7,614 bases of DNA from an uncultured Peptococcaceae bacterium (GTDB lineage: Bacteria > Bacillota > Dehalobacteriia > UBA4068): contig CAMZIS010000052.1 in the NCBI GenBank assembly GCA_947307285.1, positions 1-7,614 of the forward strand, read 5' to 3'. Both the position numbers and the translations under genes were made by a program. The notes beneath the pieces are model-generated. The model did not search any database and was not told the DNA's origin. It saw only the letters and a list, made by a program, of their open reading frames with translations. Positions 1 to 5,304 of the stretch are shown piece after piece. Position 1 is the first letter of the stretch. Each line of letters begins with the position of its first letter.

Positions 1-44
1 AGGCAGATCAAAGCCGTCCGCTGACGCCGGTAAACGACACGCTA

Positions 45-73
45 TTGAATCGGTATAAGCCATGCAGTATAAT
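45..73 (+). promoter_or_regulatory. Sigma-70/SigA-type promoter for the MATE-led gene run
   Basis: A -35 box TTGAAT (45-50) and a perfect -10 box TATAAT (68-73) are separated by 17 bp. Transcription would begin near position 80, giving a leader of about 85 nt before the MATE start codon. No other promoter of this quality is seen in front of the five following + strand genes, so it may drive the whole run. It is predicted from sequence only. Confidence 0.7.
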
Positions 74-164
74 AAATTGATTAGATGCTTTGTTTTAAAC
101 ATGTCCCCGGCCCATTCCCTCAGATCATAGCCGGTCTATCATAATAAAAGCAGAAAGGCGCTAA

Positions 165-1937
165 ATGAACACGCAGGAAGCAAACGCAAAGATGGTGACG
201 AGACTGTTATTCCGCCTGCTGCCGGTCCAGGTGCTGCTGGCGGCTGTCGGCGCGGTCAACGGTATCGTTTCCAGCTTCTTTGCCAGCAACTACGTGGGCA
301 TCGACGCCATGAGCGCAGTAGGCCTCTATGCACCGATCAACATGATGATCACGGCTATCAGTACCATCCTGGTGGGCGGTTCAGTTATCCTGTGCGGCAA
401 GTATTTGGGACAGAACCAGCAGGAAAAGACGCAGAACGTGTTCTCCCTGGACCTTATGGCCACCACACTGATCGGCATCGCGTTCATCATTCTTTTCATC
501 GTGTTCGCCGTCTTCGATCTTACCGGCTTTATCACCCGGGACGCGGCGGTACGTCCGCTATTCAATCGCTATCTGCTGGGGCAGGCCATCGGCGTCATAC
601 CTCTCATGTTCGGCAACTCTTTCGCGTCTTTCCTGTCGCTGGAGAACATGAAAAGACGGACGCTGGTCGCCACTGTCGCCTATATCATCGTCAACGTTTT
701 GCTGAATTTCCTGTTCGTCAAGATGCTGCATATGGAGGCGTTTGGACTTGCCCTGGCCTCATCTCTCGGCCTGTGGGTGTTTTTCGGCATACAGGCGGCT
801 TATTTTCTCTCCGGCCGATCCCACCTGCGCTTCTCCCGACGCGGCCTCGCCTGGGGGGAAAGCCGGGATATAGTCCGTATCGGCCTGCCCGGGGCGGCCA
901 GCTATATGTATCAAACCGCCCGCGGTCTGATCGTCAACTGGCTGCTGGAGATATTTGTCGGCAGCGTCGGTGTGTCGGCCTTTGCAGCGGCCAACAATCT
1001 GATGGCCATCTTTTGGTCTCTGCCCACGGGCATGCTGGCCGTATCCCGTATCCTGATCAGCGTCAGCGTGGGCGAGGAAGATCGGCAGACCCTGACCGAC
1101 GTCATGCGCGTCATGTTCCGCCGCTTTTTGCCGCTCATGGGCGCGATCTGCGTGTTGATCATCGCATGTGCCATTCCCCTTACCCGCATCTTCTTCCAGG
1201 ACCCGGCCGAACCTGTATACCTGATGACAGCCTGGGGCTTCCGGATCCTGCCGCTATGCATGCCGTTTAGCATAATCTGCATGCATTTCACCTGCTACGG
1301 CCAGGCCTCGGACAAGCAGGGCCTGGTGCACCTGCTGGCTCTGCTGGACGGCGTGGTCTGCGTGGCGGGCTTCACCGCCCTGCTGATCCCCGGCACCGGC
1401 ATGAACAGCGTATATATTGCCAACGTCCTCAACGGCGTCGTCACCACCCTGGTCATCATCGGTTACGCCTGGCTGAAAAAGAAGCGCTTTCCCCGGGATA
1501 TGGACGACCTCATGGTCATACCCGATGATTTCGGCGCGGAAAAGGCGGCGCGGCTGGACCTGAGCATCCGCAGTATGGAAGACGTCGTATCAGTGGCCGA
1601 GCGCATCCAACAATTCTGCATCGAACGGGGAGTCGATAAACGCCGCGCCTATCTGGCCGGTCTATCCATGGAGGAAATGGCGGGCAATATCGTTGATCAC
1701 GGATTCCGCAAGGACAACAAAAGCCATTCAGTCGACGTGCGCGTCGTGCACAAGGATGACGACATCATTCTGCGTATCAAGGACGACTGTGTTCCCTTCG
1801 ATCCGGGAGAACGGCAAAAGATCGCCGATGAACAGGATCTTTCAAAAAACATCGGCATCCGCATGGTTTTCAAGATGGCCCGGGACGTTCAGTATCAGAG
1901 CATCCTCGGCCTCAACGTTTTGACTATCCGGGTCTGA
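165..1937 (+). CDS. MATE-family efflux transporter fused to a C-terminal RsbW-like histidine-kinase-type ATPase domain
   Basis: The protein has 590 residues. Residues 1-435 form about twelve hydrophobic segments with the character of the MATE (multidrug and toxic compound extrusion) family, which exports organic cations and drugs by Na+ or H+ antiport across the cytoplasmic membrane; MATE proteins are normally about 450 residues. After a basic linker (KKKRF, about 437) a soluble domain follows (about 460-590). It resembles the HATPase_c_2 fold of RsbW/SpoIIAB anti-sigma factor kinases: N-box E504-x3-N508-x3-H512, a G1-like segment DDCVPFDP (540-547), and a G2-like NIGIRM (562-567) near the C terminus. 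In G1 the usual glycine is C542. The start has a weak AGAAAGG site at 152-158. The fusion suggests ATP-dependent gating of the transporter or signalling from it; substrate and partner are unknown. The family calls are firm, the function of the fusion is inference. Confidence 0.88.
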   Translation: MNTQEANAKMVTRLLFRLLPVQVLLAAVGAVNGIVSSFFASNYVGIDAMSAVGLYAPINMMITAISTILVGGSVILCGKYLGQNQQEKTQNVFSLDLMATTLIGIAFIILFIVFAVFDLTGFITRDAAVRPLFNRYLLGQAIGVIPLMFGNSFASFLSLENMKRRTLVATVAYIIVNVLLNFLFVKMLHMEAFGLALASSLGLWVFFGIQAAYFLSGRSHLRFSRRGLAWGESRDIVRIGLPGAASYMYQTARGLIVNWLLEIFVGSVGVSAFAAANNLMAIFWSLPTGMLAVSRILISVSVGEEDRQTLTDVMRVMFRRFLPLMGAICVLIIACAIPLTRIFFQDPAEPVYLMTAWGFRILPLCMPFSIICMHFTCYGQASDKQGLVHLLALLDGVVCVAGFTALLIPGTGMNSVYIANVLNGVVTTLVIIGYAWLKKKRFPRDMDDLMVIPDDFGAEKAARLDLSIRSMEDVVSVAERIQQFCIERGVDKRRAYLAGLSMEEMAGNIVDHGFRKDNKSHSVDVRVVHKDDDIILRIKDDCVPFDPGERQKIADEQDLSKNIGIRMVFKMARDVQYQSILGLNVLTIRV

Positions 1938-1951
1938 AAGGAAGTAAAAGT

Positions 1952-2677
1952 ATGAAAGCAGGGAAAACCGCTGATCACAGGCCGGTACGGACGGAAGATG
2001 AGAAATGTCCCCTGTCGGAAATGGGCATGGGTGCCGGAGACCGTCGCGGCCCGGGCTATACTGCCCCCGATCAGGATCCCGTTGCGGAAGAAGCGCCGCC
2101 CATACTCGATACCGTAAAGACACAGGCTGACGAGGATACTATGATCCTGCAAACTGAAAGGCTCGTTCTCCGACCCTGGCGGGTAACGGACGCGGAGGCT
2201 TGTTATGAATACGCCAAAGACCCCCGGGTGGGGCCGGTCGCCGGCTGGCCGGTCCATACCAGCGTGGAAAACAGCCGGCAGGTCATACGGGACGTGCTGT
2301 CCGCTCCGGAGACCTACGCGATAGTTTTAAAGGAAAGCGGCGTGCCCATCGGCAGCATCGGCCTTAAATTCCACTGTGACCTGGCGGAAAAGGACGATGA
2401 GGCTGAGCTGGGTTTCTGTCTGGGCGTCCCCTACTGGGGCCGGGGTCTTGTGCCGGAAGCGTCGCGGGAAATGCTCCGCCACGCCTTTGAAGACCTGGGG
2501 CTGGAGCGGGTCTGGTGCGCTTATTACGACGGCAACGAGAAATCCAAACGAGTCCAGGAGAAGCTGGGATTCAGGTATATGTGGACGACGCCGGACGTAC
2601 CGGTGCCGCTGCTGGGCGAAACCCGGATCGGCCACGTCAACTGCATGACCAAAGAGGAATGGCAGGCTAATAGATAA
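1952..2677 (+). CDS. GNAT-family N-acetyltransferase (RimJ/RimL-like), start uncertain
   Basis: From residue 64 (ATG at 2141) this is a 178-residue GNAT domain of the Acetyltransf_3 type, opening with the family-typical MILQTERLVLRPW. The acetyl-CoA pyrophosphate-binding segment is YWGRGLVPEA (161-170), followed by the later GNAT motif around NEKSKRVQEKLGF. Such enzymes move acetyl from acetyl-CoA to an amine on a protein N terminus, antibiotic or metabolite; the substrate cannot be read here. The frame is open back to an ATG at 1952, 14 nt after the MATE stop, with a good AAGGAAG site. That would add 63 hydrophilic residues rich in Pro, Asp, Glu and Gly that match no domain I recognise. The ATG at 2141 has GAGG (2132-2135) 5 nt upstream and fits the usual family length, so either start is possible. 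Probably co-transcribed with the MATE gene. Confidence 0.85.
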   Translation: MKAGKTADHRPVRTEDEKCPLSEMGMGAGDRRGPGYTAPDQDPVAEEAPPILDTVKTQADEDTMILQTERLVLRPWRVTDAEACYEYAKDPRVGPVAGWPVHTSVENSRQVIRDVLSAPETYAIVLKESGVPIGSIGLKFHCDLAEKDDEAELGFCLGVPYWGRGLVPEASREMLRHAFEDLGLERVWCAYYDGNEKSKRVQEKLGFRYMWTTPDVPVPLLGETRIGHVNCMTKEEWQANR

Positions 2678-2690
2678 ATCTGTTTCTGGC

Positions 2691-2696
2691 AGGAGG
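2691..2696 (+). promoter_or_regulatory. Strong ribosome binding site of the Imm32-like gene
   Basis: AGGAGG lies 5 nt before the ATG at 2702. It is one of the best Shine-Dalgarno matches in the window and supports a 69-residue gene that could otherwise be dismissed as too short. Confidence 0.75.
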
Positions 2697-2701
2697 AGCA
2701 T

Positions 2702-2911
2702 ATGGATCTGCGATGGGAAGATGGCTTCAAAATCAAGGTTGGCACATACAAAAACGAAGCGACGATTTCCGCGAACCGTGAGGGCCTGCTTTCATTGGCG
2801 AATCAGCTGTCAGCCCTGGCAGAGGAAGCCCCGGGGAGCCATATCCATCTCGACCAGTATAACTCTCTTGAAGACGGTTCTGTTGAGCTGATAATCGAGA
2901 AGACAGACTGA
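2702..2911 (+). CDS. Small protein resembling the Imm32 immunity family
   Basis: This is a 69-residue soluble protein with no signal peptide or membrane segment. The pattern is a short beta region (KIKVGTYKNEATISA), a helix (REGLLSLANQLSALAEEA, about 26-43), then SHIHLDQYNSLEDGSVELII (46-65). A helix LxxLAxxL followed by HxHL...LxxGSxELII is what I associate with immunity protein 32, found in polymorphic-toxin and contact-dependent inhibition loci. Members bind and neutralise a cognate toxin in the cytoplasm, and many occur as orphans. No toxin gene is visible here. It lies 24 nt after the GNAT gene and 13 nt before the YdeI-like gene. The reality of the gene is well supported by its ribosome binding site and tight spacing; the family call is from memory and moderate. 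Confidence 0.65.
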   Translation: MDLRWEDGFKIKVGTYKNEATISANREGLLSLANQLSALAEEAPGSHIHLDQYNSLEDGSVELIIEKTD

Positions 2912-2924
2912 CGGTATAATTAGC

Positions 2925-3485
2925 ATGGATACGTTTTATACAAACGACCGGAACGAATGGCGGAAATATCTCGCAGAGCATTTTGAGACGGCAGCGGAGA
3001 TCTGGTTCGTGTTTCCCATGCAGAGCGCAGGCGAGGAAGGCCTTTCCTATAACGACGCCGTGGAGGAAGCGCTCTGCTTCGGCTGGATCGACAGCACCAA
3101 CAGACGGCTGGATGAGACGCACTGCGCCCGGCGTTTCACTCCCAGGAAAAAGGGCAGCTCATATTCACAACCTAATATCGAGCGCCTGATCTGGCTGGAC
3201 ACCCGCGGCATGATCCATCCCAAGGTTAGAGAAAGCGTTCTTCCCATAATACGGGCGCCTTTCGTGTTCCCGCCGGACATCATCGACGCGCTGAAACAGG
3301 ATGATACCGTTTGGGAAAACTACAGGCGATTTACCGATCCATATAAGCGTATACGTATCGCCTATATAGAGGCGGCAAGAAAACGACCGGAAGAATTTCA
3401 AAAACGGCTGCAAAGCTTTATCGAAAAAACCCGCCGCAACAAACTGATAAGGGGATACGGCGGGATCGAGAAATACTATGAATAG
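2925..3485 (+). CDS. YdeI/OmpD-associated (OmdA) family protein
   Basis: This is a 186-residue soluble protein. It shows the hallmark pattern of the YdeI/OmdA family: YNDAVEEALCFGWIDS (42-57), then RRFTPRK (69-75) with SSYSQPN (78-84), and a basic C-terminal region with EAARKRPEEFQKRLQSF and RNKLIRGYGG. The length is normal for the family. Family members are annotated as 'bacteriocin-protection' or OmpD-associated proteins and have been linked in enterobacteria to resistance to cationic peptides; the biochemical activity is not established to my knowledge. The ATG follows the Imm32-like stop by 13 nt and has no clear Shine-Dalgarno site, so translation may be coupled to the gene before it. 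Its position beside an immunity-like gene and an efflux gene fits a protective role, but that is inference. Confidence 0.88.
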   Translation: MDTFYTNDRNEWRKYLAEHFETAAEIWFVFPMQSAGEEGLSYNDAVEEALCFGWIDSTNRRLDETHCARRFTPRKKGSSYSQPNIERLIWLDTRGMIHPKVRESVLPIIRAPFVFPPDIIDALKQDDTVWENYRRFTDPYKRIRIAYIEAARKRPEEFQKRLQSFIEKTRRNKLIRGYGGIEKYYE

Positions 3486-3557
3486 CAGTCGTTTGCAGGA
3501 TAAACATATCTGTTCGGTGCTGCGGTGACGCCGCGCAACAACAGGAGCGGAGTGAAA

Positions 3558-3992
3558 ATGGTCATAGGCATCATAGGCGAGAACTGCAGCGGCAAATCCA
3601 CGCTGGCCCGTAAGATCAAAGAGGCGCTCGGGGCGGAGATCGTAACGGGAAAAGACTATCTCCGCATGGCAAAAACGGAAAGCGAAGCTGTCCTTTTGTT
3701 TAAGGATAAGCTTGCTCAGGCCATGTCTGGAGATAACGTGATTTATGTCATCTCCGAACCGGAACACACAAGGCTGCTTCCCGAAGGCGCCATAAAGATC
3801 CTGGTCAGCGCTGACCTGGATACGATCAAAGAACGCTTCAAGGCAAGGATGCGCGGCGATCTGCCCGCACATGTTTCGCGGATGCTGGAGAAAAAACACG
3901 GGATGTTTGACGGCGGGACTTACGATTATCGTTACGACGGAGCAAGCGGGAACGCCGCCACCCTATGCGCTGCTCTTAAAGAGCGGCTTTGA
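3558..3992 (+). CDS. P-loop NTPase, small kinase-like protein
   Basis: From the ATG at 3558 the protein has 144 residues. A Walker A loop GENCSGKST is at 7-15 and a hydrophobic Walker B-like strand NVIYVISE at 60-67. A basic stretch with R93, R97, R99 and R108 resembles the LID or phosphate-binding arginines of nucleotide and shikimate kinases. Size and layout fit a cytoplasmic small-molecule kinase (cytidylate/guanylate-kinase-like fold), but the substrate cannot be assigned. The frame extends upstream to GTG at 3525. I prefer 3558 because GGAG (3549-3552) sits 5 nt before it and the P-loop then begins right after the first strand, as usual; a GTG at 3552 is also possible. It follows the YdeI gene by 72 nt, and its stop codon lies inside the inverted repeat at 3972-4008. 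Confidence 0.75.
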   Translation: MVIGIIGENCSGKSTLARKIKEALGAEIVTGKDYLRMAKTESEAVLLFKDKLAQAMSGDNVIYVISEPEHTRLLPEGAIKILVSADLDTIKERFKARMRGDLPAHVSRMLEKKHGMFDGGTYDYRYDGASGNAATLCAALKERL

Positions 3993-4008
3993 TCGGCTCT
4001 TTAAGAGC
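3972..4008 (+). repeat. Perfect 13-bp inverted repeat whose arms are themselves palindromes
   Basis: GCTCTTAAAGAGC (3972-3984) and GCTCTTTAAGAGC (3996-4008) are exact reverse complements, separated by 11 nt. Each arm is also a 6+1+6 palindrome, so the two are direct repeats differing only at the central base, with a 24-bp period. As RNA they could form one 13-bp hairpin or two small ones. The element covers the end of the P-loop gene, including its TGA, and lies 13 nt before the ribosome binding site of the next gene. There is no long T-run after it, so it is not a standard terminator. Confidence 0.85.
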
Positions 4009-4021
4009 GATTTGGAGGATG

Positions 4022-4028
4022 AAGGAGG
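4022..4028 (+). promoter_or_regulatory. Ribosome binding site that fixes a GTG start
   Basis: AAGGAGG lies 6 nt before the GTG at 4035. This near-consensus site decides for a GTG start of the membrane methyltransferase gene; there is no ATG at a suitable distance. Confidence 0.8.
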
Positions 4029-4034
4029 CCGATC

Positions 4035-4706
4035 GTGAGCAGACAGCTTTTATCTCAAGCTTTAATCAAGTTCTTTTCCGGTTTGGCCATAGTGATGATC
4101 CTGCTGTTCCTTCCGGCGGGCACGCTGCGCTATCCTCAGGCCTGGCTGTTGATCGGGATACTGTTCGCCCCCATGTTCATCGCCGGTCTGTTCATGATGG
4201 CCAAGGCTCCGGAACTGCTCAAGAAACGGCTGAACGCCAAAGAAACCGAATCCGAACAGCGTCTGGTCGTACTCCTTAGTGGCCTCACGTTTCTTGCCGC
4301 TTTCATCTCTGCCGGCCTCAGTTTCAGATTCAAAGCACTGCTGCTCCCCTTTCCCGTCAGCGTCATTGCCGCAGTCGTCTTTTTGGCCGCCTACGCGCTG
4401 TACGCGGAAGTCCTGCGGGAAAACGCCTATCTTTCCCGTACCATAGAAGTGCAGACGGGACAGAAAGTGATCGATAGCGGTCTGTACGGCATAGTCCGGC
4501 ATCCCATGTATATGGCCACTGTGCTGCTTTTTCTGATGATGCCTTTAGTGCTGGGCTCGGTCATTTCCCTCATCTTCATGCTGGGCTATATCCCCGTCAT
4601 CGTAAAACGGATACGCAACGAGGAGCAGGTGCTTGAGAAAGGACTGCCCGGCTACAGAGAATACAAAAAACGCGTCAGATACAGGCTGCTACCCTTTATC
4701 TGGTGA
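4035..4706 (+). CDS. Isoprenylcysteine carboxyl methyltransferase (ICMT/PEMT)-like integral membrane protein
   Basis: The protein has 223 residues with about five or six hydrophobic segments (around 12-28, 36-55, 78-95, 104-125, 158-190). The C-terminal half carries the family signature GLYGIVRHPMYMA (149-161), then RIRNEEQVL (192-200) and GYREYKKRVRYRLLP (206-220). In ICMT and related lipid methyltransferases, the RHPxY and RxxxEE segments line the S-adenosylmethionine site. Bacterial members are widespread and mostly uncharacterised; they do not necessarily act on prenylated proteins, and a lipid or small molecule is equally plausible. It is the last gene of the + strand run, 42 nt after the P-loop gene, and is followed by two hairpins. 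Family and membrane location are confident, the substrate is unknown. Confidence 0.88.
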   Translation: MSRQLLSQALIKFFSGLAIVMILLFLPAGTLRYPQAWLLIGILFAPMFIAGLFMMAKAPELLKKRLNAKETESEQRLVVLLSGLTFLAAFISAGLSFRFKALLLPFPVSVIAAVVFLAAYALYAEVLRENAYLSRTIEVQTGQKVIDSGLYGIVRHPMYMATVLLFLMMPLVLGSVISLIFMLGYIPVIVKRIRNEEQVLEKGLPGYREYKKRVRYRLLPFIW

Positions 4707-4726
4707 CTGTTTTGGGAAACTAATAT

Positions 4727-4774
4727 ACCCCGGATAACGACAGGCCGCCCATGCAGTCCGTCATTGTCCGGGGT
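4727..4774. repeat. Long imperfect hairpin between the convergent genes
   Basis: The arms at 4727-4740 (ACCCCGGATAACGA) and 4761-4774 (TCATTGTCCGGGGT) pair over 14 positions with one mismatch and one G-T wobble, enclosing a 20-nt loop. Neither side has a real T-run; on the - strand the stem is followed by TATATTAGTTT. It may be a weak terminator for - strand transcripts, an RNA-stabilising 3' hairpin, or a small repeat element. Confidence 0.7.
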
Positions 4775-4792
4775 GTTATTGCAATTATTCTG

Positions 4793-4830
4793 CTGCGGCA
4801 AACAGAAGATGATCGCCGCAGTTTTTTATT
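4793..4830 (+). terminator. Rho-independent terminator of the + strand gene run
   Basis: CTGCGGC (4793-4799) pairs perfectly with GCCGCAG (4815-4821) around a 15-nt loop and is followed at once by TTTTTTATTT. It lies 87 nt after the methyltransferase stop. The T-run overlaps the last codons of the convergent - strand gene, whose TAA is at 4826-4828. Confidence 0.85.
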
Positions 4831-5236
4831 TCGCATTTATGTTTAACGTCAGGCTGCCGGTGGCGCCTTTCTGCGCCGTGATGCGAACGGCGTACTCACC
4901 TGCCGACAAAGTGAAGGAACTGCCGCTGCCGGAAGAGAAATCTCCCCAGAAGACCGGCTCCGTCATTTCTTTATCGTCTGCCGGGAACAGTTCGACGCGG
5001 ATGGTATCTTCCGCCCGCAAATCGGCCTTGATCTCGACCATCTGCCCCTCCGCTACCGTTATGTTTCCCGTTTCACAGGCGTCAGCCGCTGCCCTGCGGG
5101 CCTCGACAATGATGGAATCATCAAAAAAACCAACCTCAAAAACAGGTCTGAAATGGTAGGCCACCGCACAGACGGCGGCTATGACCATAAGCGCTGCAAC
5201 GGCGATACCAATGATTTTTAATTTCTTGTTTTTCAT
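4826..5236 (-). CDS. Membrane-anchored or exported protein of unknown function
   Basis: This 136-residue protein matches no family I recognise. It has a lysine-rich N terminus (MKNKKLK) and one hydrophobic segment (about 8-28), typical of a signal anchor or uncleaved signal peptide. C23 lies in this segment, but the residues before it do not form a proper lipobox. The rest (30-136) is predicted outside the cell. It begins with an acidic region and ends in alternating beta-strand-like stretches (NITVAEGQMVEIKA, TIRVELF, SSFTLSAGEYAVRIT, GSLTLNI), which suggests a small beta-sandwich. A GGAGC site lies 5 nt before the ATG. It follows the amidase gene on the same strand by 68 nt, with an extended -10 promoter in the gap, so it can be expressed alone. 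A wall-related or partner role for the amidase is guesswork. Confidence 0.75.
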   Translation of the reverse strand: MKNKKLKIIGIAVAALMVIAAVCAVAYHFRPVFEVGFFDDSIIVEARRAAADACETGNITVAEGQMVEIKADLRAEDTIRVELFPADDKEMTEPVFWGDFSSGSGSSFTLSAGEYAVRITAQKGATGSLTLNINAK

Positions 5237-5286
5237 TTTTTGCTCCGCTTTCAGTTTTATAAGTCGATCAGATTCTGTCGAGGTAC

Positions 5287-5295
5287 ATTATAACA
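5287..5295 (-). promoter_or_regulatory. Extended -10 promoter of the 136-residue membrane protein gene
   Basis: Read on the - strand, the sequence is TGTTATAAT, an extended -10 element with a perfect TATAAT. The best -35 (GATACA, 17 bp upstream, inside the end of the amidase gene) is weak, as is common with extended -10 promoters. Transcription would start near 5280, giving about 45 nt of leader. The box is framed by the inverted repeat GAGGTA (5280-5285) / TACCTC (5301-5306). Confidence 0.6.
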
Positions 5296-5304
5296 CATAT
5301 TACC

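Noticed and set aside
1..80. Tail of an upstream gene on the + strand
   Set aside because: All three + frames run open from base 1 and stop at 24, 58 and 80, so the sequence cannot show which, if any, is a real gene end.
392..1270. Long + strand open frame in another phase inside the MATE gene
   Set aside because: It overlaps a clear transporter in the correct frame. Its Arg/His/Pro-rich translation has no domain pattern and it has no ribosome binding site.
1842..2257. Two - strand open frames across the MATE/GNAT junction
   Set aside because: They are open because the sequence is GC-rich and have no motif or start signal. They do, however, make the 1952-2140 leader less certain to be coding.
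2915..2920. TATAAT just before the YdeI-like gene
   Set aside because: It lies only 4 nt before the start codon and has no -35 at the right distance. It would require a leaderless transcript, so it is more likely chance.
3165..3899. A 244-codon open frame on the - strand
   Set aside because: It is antisense to the YdeI and P-loop genes, both of which show family motifs; the translation looks random and cysteine/phenylalanine-rich.
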